NCBI GenBank assembly: GCA_013390605.1
Contig: JACAUB010000001.1
Span: 3,007,809 to 3,071,808, forward strand
Reading direction: 5' to 3'
DNA from: Bacteroidota bacterium
GTDB lineage: Bacteria > Bacteroidota > Bacteroidia > Bacteroidales > Cfx3-03
DNA length: 64,000 nucleotides
Of the stretch, positions 24,958 to 33,714 are shown piece by piece. The notes below the pieces were generated by a model that worked only from the letters and a program-made list of their open reading frames with translations, had not been told where the DNA came from and made no database searches. Made by a program: the position numbers and the translations under genes. The number at the start of each line of letters is the position of its first letter. Position 1 is the first letter of the stretch.

Positions 24958-26422
24958 TATTTAAAAATTTAAGACGTTTTTGTAAAAGCTGGTGCACTTC
25001 ATTCTTGTATAGAAAGACAATTCCAACAAAGGTAACAACTGTAATGATAATTGCACCTAATATGACAGATAATCCCAGATAATATTTACCGATTTCGCAA
25101 AGCACGGAAGTGAGTAAGACGATGAAAGGAAAGCCCATCACCTTCTTAAGATTCCATGGAATAGGAATAATTTTTTGCTGGAAATAATAAACGATCACGA
25201 CCTGAACAGAATTGGCAACAATAAAGGCTGTTATGGCACCATAATATCCATACTTTGGGATGAGTAACCAGTTAAACAACAAACTTACAGCAAGTGAAAT
25301 ATAATTGACGATAGAAAAGATACGTGTCCGTTTCATAAACATGATCGGCATAGCAAAGATTTGATATTGCGAACGTAATATATATCGAACAAAGACTATG
25401 GAAATAATGGAGGCAGAAACACTTAGCTCCGCTCCATAGAAGATCTGCAGAAACAATATGGTTGGAAGGATAGTCCCGATGATAATAACTAACGATTGAA
25501 TGATAAACATATTGGAGATCTTCTTAATCTCTTCAACACGCTCATTAATTCCATCCGACATATATCGAAATAGCTCGGGCTGGGTAGCACTAACTAATCC
25601 CTGTATGATCAACTGAACGCCAACAGCATAAGTCATAGCGTTTGTATATACACCTAATACTTTTGGATCGCCCCTTTCCAAAAAGATACGGTCGAGAAAC
25701 ATCAATCCCCATCCTACAATAGAATATTCTAACAATGGCCATCCAAAATGAAAAAGCTCACGATTAATTGACTTTACAAAATGGAATCCGCTTCGACGAT
25801 AGACATAGATAATAACAGCTAAAGAGATGATAGAACTTCCAACAGCTGTACCATAAACATACCCAAGGAAACTCATACTGAAGAAGAAAACGCCCAGAAC
25901 CTGAAATAGTGCTCTGAATATCCCGGAACTCATATTGACCAGTATAAATGAGTTGATTTTTTTTTCGTTCCGGTACAGAGAAACTGCTGTTGTTACAATA
26001 GCACGGTTGATAGCTGATATGGTGACAGCAATACCCCAACTCTCAAAATTACGCAAAGCATCCTGATGAAAAATAACACCTACAAAGGGCGAGATAAAGA
26101 AAATAAATGCTAAAAGAATTGCACTTCGTAAAAGAATGCCAGTGAATATAGTTGAAACTAATTGATTAAATTTGTGTTTATCATCACGTACATCGTAATA
26201 GTATCGGGAGATACTATTATCCATGCTAAAAATACAGAGGATGAATAATAGCGTTATGACGATTTCAGCAACACCCATTTGCCCAAAATCAGTCGCCCCT
26301 AAACGCCCTTTCCCTTGTATAAAGGGCTGTACTATTAATTGAAGCACACTTGGAAAGGCTGCAACAAGGGTATAAATGACCGAAAGTTTGAAGTACTCTT
26401 TTGTCTTTACGCTATTTGCCAT
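24950..26422 (-). CDS. wzx: Polysaccharide flippase (Wzx-like, MOP superfamily)
   Basis: The 490-aa protein has about fourteen hydrophobic helices and no soluble domain. It has a basic N-terminus, and the helix pattern fits the O-antigen/teichoic acid flippase branch of the MOP superfamily. It would carry undecaprenyl-linked oligosaccharides across the inner membrane. It heads the minus-strand module wzx-GT4-SGNH-GpsA-like. A TACTTTTG box (complement of 26452-26459) lies about 30 nt before the ATG. No polymerase (Wzy) gene is seen in this stretch, so the exported unit may be polymerised elsewhere or not at all. Confidence 0.85.
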   Translation of the reverse strand: MANSVKTKEYFKLSVIYTLVAAFPSVLQLIVQPFIQGKGRLGATDFGQMGVAEIVITLLFILCIFSMDNSISRYYYDVRDDKHKFNQLVSTIFTGILLRSAILLAFIFFISPFVGVIFHQDALRNFESWGIAVTISAINRAIVTTAVSLYRNEKKINSFILVNMSSGIFRALFQVLGVFFFSMSFLGYVYGTAVGSSIISLAVIIYVYRRSGFHFVKSINRELFHFGWPLLEYSIVGWGLMFLDRIFLERGDPKVLGVYTNAMTYAVGVQLIIQGLVSATQPELFRYMSDGINERVEEIKKISNMFIIQSLVIIIGTILPTILFLQIFYGAELSVSASIISIVFVRYILRSQYQIFAMPIMFMKRTRIFSIVNYISLAVSLLFNWLLIPKYGYYGAITAFIVANSVQVVIVYYFQQKIIPIPWNLKKVMGFPFIVLLTSVLCEIGKYYLGLSVILGAIIITVVTFVGIVFLYKNEVHQLLQKRLKFLNNV

Positions 26423-26451
26423 GTAGAATATAAATCCGGTTTAATAAACGA

Positions 26452-26459
26452 CAAAAGTA
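26452..26459 (-). promoter_or_regulatory. -7 promoter box for the wzx module
   Basis: On the minus strand the sequence is TACTTTTG, a full match to TAnnTTTG, 29 nt before the wzx ATG. A -33 element was not clear, because that position falls inside the divergent YciI-like gene. Confidence 0.45.
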
Positions 26460-26468
26460 AACAAAATT

Positions 26469-26921
26469 ATGCGCGCAACAGTCATTACCTTACTCCTATT
26501 GCTGGCTTTAGGTGGGGTTCAAGCACAAAATGTATCCTCGTCAGAGAAACAGAAACAACAAATTGATAAGATGGTGAGCCAAATGCAGAATTATTTTATG
26601 GTGATTTTGACAAAAGGGCCTAACCAGAATCAGGAAAGTGCTGAACTGGAAAAACTAAAAAATGAACATCTGGCAAACATGATGAAAATGGCAAATATGG
26701 GAAAACTGGTGTTAGCTGGTCCTTTTATGGAAAATGGGAACATGAGAGGAATTTTTATTTTTGATGTAGAGACGGAAGCAGAAGTGAAGCAATTAGCGGA
26801 TACAGATCCCATGGTTAAATCCGGGCGAATGAATTATGAAGTTCATCCATGGTTTGGACCCAAGGCATTAAAAGAATTAAATAAGATTTACAGAAACAAT
26901 TTAGAGGAGGGAAAGAAGTAA
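26469..26921 (+). CDS. Secreted YciI-like (YCII) protein
   Basis: This is a 150-aa protein with a clear signal peptide (about residues 1-20, TLLLLLALGGVQAQ), followed by a YCII-type ferredoxin-like domain. Diagnostic pieces are YFMVILTKGP, a histidine in KNEHLANMM, GKLVLAGPFMENGNMRGIFIFD, and ADTDPMVKSGRMNYEVHPW. Most YCII proteins are cytosolic and some are lyases or dehalogenases that use the His/Asp pair; a secreted form suggests a periplasmic role. It is transcribed divergently from wzx, 46 nt away. The real substrate is unknown. Confidence 0.75.
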   Translation: MRATVITLLLLLALGGVQAQNVSSSEKQKQQIDKMVSQMQNYFMVILTKGPNQNQESAELEKLKNEHLANMMKMANMGKLVLAGPFMENGNMRGIFIFDVETEAEVKQLADTDPMVKSGRMNYEVHPWFGPKALKELNKIYRNNLEEGKK

Positions 26922-27018
26922 TTTAGAGACTCTTATAAAAATAAAGTCAGGAGAGCATTTGTTTTAACTTATACTTTTTACAATTTAAAAGTGCTGGTAA
27001 TATTCTACAACAAAATAA

Positions 27019-27026
27019 TACCTTTG
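27019..27026 (+). promoter_or_regulatory. -7 promoter box directly upstream of the GT2 gene
   Basis: TACCTTTG matches TAnnTTTG and ends 5 nt before the ATG at 27032. The predicted transcript would therefore start at or next to the start codon (leaderless). The -33 position is weak. Confidence 0.5.
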
Positions 27027-27031
27027 TCTGC

Positions 27032-28285
27032 ATGAAGCTCTCTGTTATCATTGTTAGCTACAATGTAAAATATTATCTTGAACAGTGTCTGAGTTCTCTA
27101 TTGAGAGCATTAGAAGGTATTGAATCGGAAGTTTTTGTGGTTGATAACCATTCAGACGACGACTCAGTGAAGATGGTTTCATCAAGATTTCCTTCGGTAT
27201 ATCTCATTGCAAACAATGAAAATCTTGGATTTAGTAAAGCCAGCAACCAAGCCATAAAGCTTTCACATGGTGAATATATCCTGATCCTCAATCCCGATAC
27301 GCTGATAGAAGAAGATGCATTGCATAAGGCCATCTCATTTATGGATAAACAATCTGATGCCGGAGGACTTGGCGTAAAGATGATCAATGGTCAGGGAAAG
27401 TTTCTACCCGAAAGTAAGAGAGGCTTGCCCACACCGTGGGCTGCCTTTTGTAAAATGAGTAATCTCTCAAAACTTTTTCCGCACTCCCGTATATTTAATC
27501 AATATCAATTAGGGTTTCTTCCAGAAAATGAAATAAACAAAGTGGATGTACTTGCCGGTGCTTTTATGATGCTGAAAAAAACTATACTCGATACGATTGG
27601 CTATCTGGACGAAGATTTCTTTATGTATGGTGAGGATATTGATTTATCATACAGAATAACACAGGCAGGATTCTCTAACTATTACTTCCCATCAAGTCGC
27701 ATTATCCATTACAAAGGTGAAAGCACTCGAAAGAATAGCTTTAACTATATAAAGATGTTTTATGGCTCGATGCTAATTTTTGCCCGAAAACATTTTGCTT
27801 CGGGTAATAAGCTGCTCTTATGGCTACTGATCATGCCGGGCATATATCTAGTGGCTGGCGCTACATACATGTATAGACTGTATAACAATTTAATGCTGAA
27901 GAACGTTCATAAGACGAAACAGAATACCAAAAACAAACCTTGTATTGTAAATAGTGAATATCGTCACCTATACCCTATTCAATTTGATAAACAGGTGCTT
28001 ATTATATCTGATGAGATTGAAGGTAAAAAGATTCAAGAACTCTTAAATTTAAGAACTGCAATCATCATCACTCCATCCACCATTTCTGAATATGGCACAC
28101 TCTTTTTAAATAAATATATTTTCCATAGAAATACGAATATTATCATTTTTAGTTCAAAAGATTTAACAATTACAACGATAATTAATATGATGGAAAGTTT
28201 AAAAGAATGTTCATTCGAACACTACATTGCTCATACAGACAGGAAAATAGTAATCAGAGGGGGATGTGTTTTAGAAGGGAATTAG
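27032..28285 (+). CDS. Glycosyltransferase family 2 with unusual C-terminal extension
   Basis: The GT-A domain occupies about residues 1-260. Characteristic parts are LSVIIVSYNVKYYLEQCLSS, VVDNHSDDDSV, LILNPDTLI (the DXD-like site), and FMYGEDIDLSYRI. It resembles rhamnosyltransferase-type GT2 enzymes. A transmembrane helix (LLLWLLIMPGIYLVAGA) follows. The last roughly 120 residues form an extra alternating strand/helix region (VLIISDEIEGKKIQELL, TNIIIFSSKDLTITTI) that I do not recognise. The usual GT2 proteins of this type end soon after the helix. It stands alone between the YciI-like and E2 genes. Confidence 0.88.
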   Translation: MKLSVIIVSYNVKYYLEQCLSSLLRALEGIESEVFVVDNHSDDDSVKMVSSRFPSVYLIANNENLGFSKASNQAIKLSHGEYILILNPDTLIEEDALHKAISFMDKQSDAGGLGVKMINGQGKFLPESKRGLPTPWAAFCKMSNLSKLFPHSRIFNQYQLGFLPENEINKVDVLAGAFMMLKKTILDTIGYLDEDFFMYGEDIDLSYRITQAGFSNYYFPSSRIIHYKGESTRKNSFNYIKMFYGSMLIFARKHFASGNKLLLWLLIMPGIYLVAGATYMYRLYNNLMLKNVHKTKQNTKNKPCIVNSEYRHLYPIQFDKQVLIISDEIEGKKIQELLNLRTAIIITPSTISEYGTLFLNKYIFHRNTNIIIFSSKDLTITTIINMMESLKECSFEHYIAHTDRKIVIRGGCVLEGN

Positions 28286-28456
28286 TATTTCTGGAAACAT
28301 TTTCTTTTATCATTTGTTAATTTTTGCGAGCTTCGAGATTGGTACCTAAACGACAAAACAGATCATCGATCAACTGTATTGGTTTGTTTTAGTTTCCCAA
28401 AAGGTATTTTGATTTCAGGTTCACTCATTCTAAAACAACTTGATAAATTAAGTCAC

Positions 28457-29770
28457 ATGGCAAAGTTTGATATTGTGATGCCCAAAATGGGCGAAAGTAT
28501 TATAGAAGCAACAATAACCCGCTGGCTAAAATCGGTGGGAGACATGATTGCTGAAGACGAAGTAATTTGTGAAATAGCTACCGACAAAGTGGATTCTGAA
28601 ATTCCATCACCTGTTGAAGGAAAACTGGTACAGTTGCTCTATAAAGAAGGAGATGTTGTTCCGGTAGGAAAATTAATTGCCGTAATTGACATGGATGGCG
28701 AAAATGCTGTTGTAGAGACAACTGCTTCTGCAGAAGATACGGTATCAGCAACTGCTGTTACTGATACACCGATTGCTGCTACACAAAATATTGCAACTGC
28801 TGTAACCCAATCTGATCGATTCTATTCACCGTTGGTAAAAAGCATAGCTAAAGAGGAAAACATATCGGTTGAAGAACTTGAATCCATCTCCGGTAAAGGT
28901 AAAGACGGTCGGGTTACAAAAGAGGATATTATGGCTTATCTAGCCAATAGAAAATCAAAACCTACTGCTTCTGCTTCTCAGACTTCTGCACCTGTGGCTA
29001 AACCATCCTCACCTACTGCACCTGCCGTTGCACCACAGGCTCCTATCGTTACTTCTGCTACAGGTGACACTGTGGTTGAGATGGACAGAATGCGTAAACT
29101 AATTGCCGATCACATGGTGATGTCTACGCATGTATCGCCCCATGTCACGATGTTTCATGAGGTAGATATGAATAAAATTGTTAACTGGCGTAACAAGATG
29201 AAAGATGGGTTATTGAAACGTGAAGGCGAAAAACTGACATTCACTCCAATCTTTGTAGAGGCTGCAGCCAAGGCACTGAAAGAGTTTCCGGGCGTTAATG
29301 CTTCCGTTAACGGCTACTCCATTATTCTTCGAAAAAATGTAAACATCGGTATGGCAGCAGCTCTACCAAGCGGCAACTTAATTGTTCCGGTGATCAAGAA
29401 TGCAGATCAGAAGAATCTGTTGGGATTAACCAAGACGGTAAACGACCTTGCTGATCGTTCAAGAAACAATAAGCTTAGTCCTGATGATATTCAGGATGGG
29501 ACATTTACGATTACAAATTTTGGACAGTTTGGAAGTTTGACGGGAACACCGATCATCAATCAACCTCAGGTTGCGATCATGGGCCTGGGTACCATTCACA
29601 AACAACCTGTTGTAATTGAAACACCCGAAGGCGATGTCATTGCCATCCGCCAACGTATGATTCTGTCGCTCTCATTCGATCACAGAGTTGTAGATGGTGC
29701 ATTGGGAGGTAAATTTCTACGAAGGGTTGCTGAATTACTCGAAAATTTCGACGACACGCAAACTATTTAA
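28457..29770 (+). CDS. Dihydrolipoamide acyltransferase (E2) of a 2-oxoacid dehydrogenase complex
   Basis: E2 transfers the acyl group from lipoamide to CoA in the pyruvate, branched-chain or 2-oxoglutarate dehydrogenase complexes. The lipoyl domain (residues 1-80) has the modified lysine K44 in ATDKVDSEI. After an Ala/Thr-rich linker comes the peripheral-subunit-binding domain (SPLVKSIAKEENIS...GKGKDGRVTKEDIMAYL). A second Ala/Pro-rich linker leads to the catalytic domain ending in LSFDHRVVDGALGG, with the catalytic His and Asp. The start is the ATG at 28457 (MAKFDIVMPKMGES); upstream codons in frame are unlikely. E1 and E3 are not nearby. Substrate choice is open; branched-chain or pyruvate type is likely. 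Confidence 0.92.
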   Translation: MAKFDIVMPKMGESIIEATITRWLKSVGDMIAEDEVICEIATDKVDSEIPSPVEGKLVQLLYKEGDVVPVGKLIAVIDMDGENAVVETTASAEDTVSATAVTDTPIAATQNIATAVTQSDRFYSPLVKSIAKEENISVEELESISGKGKDGRVTKEDIMAYLANRKSKPTASASQTSAPVAKPSSPTAPAVAPQAPIVTSATGDTVVEMDRMRKLIADHMVMSTHVSPHVTMFHEVDMNKIVNWRNKMKDGLLKREGEKLTFTPIFVEAAAKALKEFPGVNASVNGYSIILRKNVNIGMAAALPSGNLIVPVIKNADQKNLLGLTKTVNDLADRSRNNKLSPDDIQDGTFTITNFGQFGSLTGTPIINQPQVAIMGLGTIHKQPVVIETPEGDVIAIRQRMILSLSFDHRVVDGALGGKFLRRVAELLENFDDTQTI

Positions 29771-29790
29771 GATTTCAGTTATAAAATTTA

Positions 29791-29837
29791 CGAGCTTTGC
29801 AGAACCAACGATCAGGGAATGCAAAGCTCGTTTTATT
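29791..29837 (+). terminator. Rho-independent terminator after the E2 gene
   Basis: CGAGCTTTGCA (29791-29801) pairs perfectly with TGCAAAGCTCG (29820-29830) around an 18-nt loop, followed by TTTT. It lies 20 nt after the E2 stop. Confidence 0.75.
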
Positions 29838-29854
29838 TATAAAAAAAATATCAC

Positions 29855-30679
29855 ATGGAATTAAACATTACAAAACCGATTATATTTTTAGATCTGGAAA
29901 CAACCGGCATCAACATTGCCAATGATAGAATTATAGAGATTAGTCTATTGAAGATTCATCCAGATGGAAGACAAGAGATCAGAACAGAACGTATTAATCC
30001 AACAATTCCTATTCCTGCTGTCTCTACTGCTATTCATGGCATTTCTGATGAAGATGTAAAAGATTGTCCAACCTTTGCTCAACAAGCCTCAGGTTATAAT
30101 CAGTTTATTGGAAACGCTGATTTAGCTGGTTATAATGCAATTAAATTTGATTTCCCCCTACTGGTTGAAGAGTTTTTAAGAGTGAATATAGACTTTGATC
30201 TACGTACCAGAAAACTGGTTGATGTGCAAAACATATTCCACAAGATGGAGCAACGCACTCTCAGTGCTGCATACCAGTTTTACTGCAATAAAGAGCTCGT
30301 GAACGCTCATAGCGCAGAAGGCGATACAATCGCTACCTACGAAATAATGAAAGCCCAGATCGATCGCTATAAGGATGCTTCGTTTAAAGACAAGAACGGA
30401 AAGATCACTCAACCGATACAAAATAATATCCCGGCGCTGTCGGAGTTTTCATACTATAATCAGAATGCTGACCTTGTAGGTCAGATTATTTTTAATCAAC
30501 AAAATCAGGAGGTGTTCAACTTTGGAAAACACAAAGGCAAAACGGTAGAAGAGGTCTTCAAAATTGAACCTGCCTATTATGATTGGATGATGAAAGCAGA
30601 CTTTCCTTTATCGACTAAAAAAGTGATTACTGAAATTAAGTTAAGAGGATTTAATAACAGCTCGGTCAAAATAGGATAG
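29855..30679 (+). CDS. DnaQ-like 3'-5' exonuclease (DEDDh)
   Basis: The exonuclease domain (residues about 5-180) has motif I IIFLDLETTG with the Asp-x-Glu pair, motif II GYNAIKFDFPLL, and motif III HSAEGDTIATYEI with the His and Asp of the DEDDh class. It would remove nucleotides from DNA or RNA 3' ends, using two metal ions. The C-terminal part (about 215-270) contains FNFGKHKGKTVEEVF and YYDWMMKADFPLS, a small domain commonly appended to such exonucleases in Bacteroidota. At 274 aa it is not a full DNA polymerase III epsilon or alpha chain. It is flanked by terminators and an unrelated gene. Confidence 0.88.
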   Translation: MELNITKPIIFLDLETTGINIANDRIIEISLLKIHPDGRQEIRTERINPTIPIPAVSTAIHGISDEDVKDCPTFAQQASGYNQFIGNADLAGYNAIKFDFPLLVEEFLRVNIDFDLRTRKLVDVQNIFHKMEQRTLSAAYQFYCNKELVNAHSAEGDTIATYEIMKAQIDRYKDASFKDKNGKITQPIQNNIPALSEFSYYNQNADLVGQIIFNQQNQEVFNFGKHKGKTVEEVFKIEPAYYDWMMKADFPLSTKKVITEIKLRGFNNSSVKIG

Positions 30680-30745
30680 TTTCTATTTAGACACTTTCGC
30701 TTTATAAATCAGAAATAACAATTATTTACAGCATTATTAAAAGAA

Positions 30746-31357
30746 ATGAAGATTATTTGTATTGGTCGCAACTATATTGAGCATGCAAAAGAGCTGAATA
30801 ACCCGGTTCCCACGGAGCCGGTGTTTTTTATGAAGCCTGAGTCATCTATCATCAGAAATAACTTTCCATTTTTCTATCCCGAGTTCTCACAAGAGATACA
30901 TCACGAAGCCGAGATCGTATTACATATTTGTAAGGTAGGCAAACATATTCAGGAACAATTTGCTCATACTTATTATGATGCAATTGGGGTAGGTATAGAC
31001 TTTACAGCTCGCGATATCCAACAGAAGTGCAAAGAGAAAGGATTACCCTGGGAAAAAGCGAAAGCCTTTGATGGCAGTGCGCCTATCAGTGAATTTATTC
31101 CGAAAGAGTCGTTTGAAAATCTGAACGACCTCAATATAAAGCTTGATATTAACGGGACGACGGTTCAGGATGGAAGTTCGAAGGATATGATCTTTACCTT
31201 CGACAAAGTCATCTCATATGTTTCTCGGTTTGTTACTTTCAAGATAGGGGATTTGATTTTTACAGGTACTCCCGCAGGTGTGGGTCCGGTTCAAATCAAC
31301 GATCGACTGGAGGTTTACCTGAATAACAAGAAAATGATGGATTTCAAGATTAAATAA
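30746..31357 (+). CDS. Fumarylacetoacetate hydrolase (FAH) family protein
   Basis: This 203-aa protein is a single FAH-type domain. Conserved pieces are IICIGRNYIEHAKE, PVFFMKPESS, the metal-binding EIVLHI stretch (HHEAEIVLHI), GIDFTARDIQ, SSKDMIFTF and LIFTGTPAGVGPV. Family members hydrolyse or decarboxylate 1,3-dicarbonyl acids such as acylpyruvates or oxaloacetate, with a divalent metal. Small stand-alone forms like this are often acylpyruvases or oxaloacetate decarboxylases. Its stop codon overlaps the convergent DUF721 gene by 8 nt, so no terminator fits between them. Confidence 0.9.
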   Translation: MKIICIGRNYIEHAKELNNPVPTEPVFFMKPESSIIRNNFPFFYPEFSQEIHHEAEIVLHICKVGKHIQEQFAHTYYDAIGVGIDFTARDIQQKCKEKGLPWEKAKAFDGSAPISEFIPKESFENLNDLNIKLDINGTTVQDGSSKDMIFTFDKVISYVSRFVTFKIGDLIFTGTPAGVGPVQINDRLEVYLNNKKMMDFKIK

Positions 31358-31640
31358 AGACAATATCCACAATCACATCCGCCTTTACTGCCGTATTAAC
31401 GGCTGAGATTAATCGTGTCTTGGCATAACCCAATTCATTCCGAAGAGCAGCACTGTCGAGCTCTATAACCAATACTTTATTCTTGATATAAATATTTGAA
31501 GTGTGTCGCGCAACCATCTTACCAACAATTCGCTCCCACTCAGTTATGATGGCTGTTTCGTTGAGTCGCTCTTCTATTTTAAAATTATTGATGAGTGCCT
31601 CGATAGCTTGCTTTAATGTATATTCGTTCGATCCAGCCAT
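31350..31640 (-). CDS. DUF721 domain protein (DciA-like)
   Basis: The 96-aa protein matches the DUF721 layout: LKQAIEALINNFKIEERLNE, a WERIVGKMVARHT core, and the strand/helix segment YIKNKVLVIELDSAALRNELGYAKTRLI. In many bacteria the DUF721 protein DciA helps load the replicative helicase, but small Bacteroidota members have not, to my knowledge, been tested. It is downstream of recF by 28 nt on the same strand, a common arrangement. The gene overlaps the convergent FAH gene at the stop codons. Confidence 0.85.
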   Translation of the reverse strand: MAGSNEYTLKQAIEALINNFKIEERLNETAIITEWERIVGKMVARHTSNIYIKNKVLVIELDSAALRNELGYAKTRLISAVNTAVKADVIVDIVFI

Positions 31641-31668
31641 TATTTAAAGTATTTAAGACGATGGGTGC

Positions 31669-32784
31669 TTAGAGTGTTATGGTTTCGTGAACTTCACCAC
31701 CTTCTATTTCAAAGATACGATGATCTATATTGATTTTAGAAAATATTCCGGCAATACGTTCGCGTTGGGTGTCGGTGATAAAAACTTGTCCAAAACCTTC
31801 TTCTCCGACCAAACGTATAATTTGTTCTACACGTAAGGCATCAAGCTTATCAAAGATATCGTCAAGTAATAAAATAGGTTTAACACCTTTCACTTCGCGG
31901 GTAAAATGAAATTGAGCCAATTTTACCGCCACCAGAAATGATTTCTGTTGTCCTTGAGAACCGAATCGTTTGGTCGGATAATCACTGATTCTGAAGTCAA
32001 GATCATCTTTATGAATACCTACAGTAGTGTACCGGGCAGAACGATCTCGACTAAGGTTCTCTGCTAGCAGTGTACTCATTAAAGTAGCGTTAAGCTGCGT
32101 GACATAAACAATATCTACCAACTCACGGCCATTGCTAATAAAGCTGAAATAGTGCTGAAACAAGGGAACAAAATCGGCTAAGAATGAGCTTCTTTTTTCA
32201 AAGATACGAGTACCTGTGAGATTCAACTGATAGTCCCACATCTCAAGTTGTGTTTCATCAAAATAACGCATCTCTTCAAAATGTTTCAGCAATACATTAC
32301 GCTGATTCAGTGCCTTATTATAAACAACCAGATCATCAAGATAGGCTCTGTCGAACTGAGAAATAACGCTATCCAAAAATTTACGGCGTAAATCGCTGCC
32401 GTCATTGATCAGATCGCTATCATAAGGTGAAACCATTACGACAGGGAACCGACCAATATGATCAGCCATGCGATCAACATCTTTCTTATTGACTTTTAGT
32501 TGTTTCTTTTGATTTCGTTGCTGGATACAACTTACCAAATCTTGTGACTCCTCTCCTGAGATATAAGTGCCATGGATAGCAAAAAAAGGTGCCTCGTGGC
32601 GGATATTCTGATTATCAGAAAGATTGAAATAGCTCTTTGTGAACGAAAGATAGTGAATTGCATCGAGTATATTCGTCTTCCCTACCCCATTATTACCTAC
32701 AAAACAATTGATTTTGGAGGAGAACGAGAGTTCTGCCTCTTCGTAATTTTTAAAATTACTGAGTACTATTCTTTGCAGATACAT
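31669..32784 (-). CDS. recF: DNA replication/repair protein RecF
   Basis: RecF is an SMC-like ATPase that works with RecO and RecR to load RecA at single-strand gaps. The true start is the ATG at 32784 (MYLQRIVLSNF), giving 371 aa. An upstream in-frame ATG at 32877 lies inside ispH and adds 31 residues not seen in the family. Walker A is GNNGVGKTN (residues 30-38), the signature region is FGSQGQQKSFLVAVK, and Walker B is ILLLDDIFDKLD. The start lies 4 nt after the ispH stop, so the two are coupled. Confidence 0.95.
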   Translation of the reverse strand: MYLQRIVLSNFKNYEEAELSFSSKINCFVGNNGVGKTNILDAIHYLSFTKSYFNLSDNQNIRHEAPFFAIHGTYISGEESQDLVSCIQQRNQKKQLKVNKKDVDRMADHIGRFPVVMVSPYDSDLINDGSDLRRKFLDSVISQFDRAYLDDLVVYNKALNQRNVLLKHFEEMRYFDETQLEMWDYQLNLTGTRIFEKRSSFLADFVPLFQHYFSFISNGRELVDIVYVTQLNATLMSTLLAENLSRDRSARYTTVGIHKDDLDFRISDYPTKRFGSQGQQKSFLVAVKLAQFHFTREVKGVKPILLLDDIFDKLDALRVEQIIRLVGEEGFGQVFITDTQRERIAGIFSKINIDHRIFEIEGGEVHETITL

Positions 32785-32788
32785 CGCG

Positions 32789-33667
32789 CTAATTTTCTTT
32801 TGTAATCGATTCAATGGCTTTAGCGACCTCTTCCATAAGCCATGTTGGTGTAGAGGTAGCACCACTGATACCCACATCTTTAACGCCCTGAAACCACTCT
32901 TTATTTAAACCATCAACATCGGCAACAAAATAGCTATTGGGATTATTAACCTTACAGACAGCAAAGAGGGCAGCAGCGTTGGAGCTTTTGGTTCCACCAA
33001 CAAAGATAACAACCTCGTGTTCTTTTGAGAACGCTGACAAACGAGGAGCCCTACCCGACATCTGTCCGCAAATAGTTTTGTATTTCTTAAAGTCAATTGC
33101 TTCGCCATTCATTTGATGCATCCGCTCTTGAATCAATTCGGATACTGCGTTATATGCATTCGGGTCTTTTGTCGTTTGAGAATAGAGGCGAACGGGACGA
33201 CGAAAGTCGATCTTATCAATATCATCAGCTCTGGCAATCAAAATAGCATTGCCATCCGTCTGTCCAAGAAGTCCGATTACCTCAGCATGTCCTTCTTTTC
33301 CAAAAATGACAACTTGTCCATTCACCGCCAACATCTCCTGATAACTTTTACGTATACGTTCTTGAAGTTTTAATACAATGGGGCAGGTAGCATCAATGAG
33401 TTCGATGCCCAGTTTAGCCGCGGTTAAATAAGTTGAAGGTGGCTCGCCATGGGCACGAATCAGTACTTTTTTATACAAGCCATTGGGCATATCTTCGTGT
33501 GAGATAATCTGTAGCCCCATATTAGATAGACGTTCTACCTCTTTGCTATTGTGGACAATATCACCAAGGCTAGCCAATTGATCTTTAGCCAGCTCTTCTT
33601 CAGAGATACGGATGGCATTAACTACACCAAAACAAAAACCTGATTTATTATCAATTGTGATTTGCAT
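32789..33667 (-). CDS. ispH: 4-hydroxy-3-methylbut-2-enyl diphosphate reductase (IspH)
   Basis: IspH makes isopentenyl and dimethylallyl diphosphate in the last step of the non-mevalonate pathway. It uses a 4Fe-4S cluster. The 292-aa protein has the three cluster cysteines C12 (GFCFGV), C95 (DATCP) and C200 (TICGQMSGR). The substrate segments VFVGG-like VIFVGGTKSSN and ISGATSTPTWL also agree. A TACCTTTG box (complement of 33672-33679) lies 4 nt before the ATG, so the message may lack a leader. The recF start follows 4 nt after the stop. Confidence 0.96.
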   Translation of the reverse strand: MQITIDNKSGFCFGVVNAIRISEEELAKDQLASLGDIVHNSKEVERLSNMGLQIISHEDMPNGLYKKVLIRAHGEPPSTYLTAAKLGIELIDATCPIVLKLQERIRKSYQEMLAVNGQVVIFGKEGHAEVIGLLGQTDGNAILIARADDIDKIDFRRPVRLYSQTTKDPNAYNAVSELIQERMHQMNGEAIDFKKYKTICGQMSGRAPRLSAFSKEHEVVIFVGGTKSSNAAALFAVCKVNNPNSYFVADVDGLNKEWFQGVKDVGISGATSTPTWLMEEVAKAIESITKEN

Positions 33668-33671
33668 TGAA

Positions 33672-33679
33672 CAAAGGTA
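33672..33679 (-). promoter_or_regulatory. -7 promoter box for ispH-recF-DUF721
   Basis: The minus strand reads TACCTTTG-TTCA-ATG, so the box ends 4 nt before the ispH start codon. A TTTTTTC run about 18 nt upstream may serve as the -33 element. The arrangement predicts a leaderless message. Confidence 0.55.
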
Positions 33680-33714
33680 CGAAATTGTTACCGGATTGAA
33701 AAAAATTGATAGAA

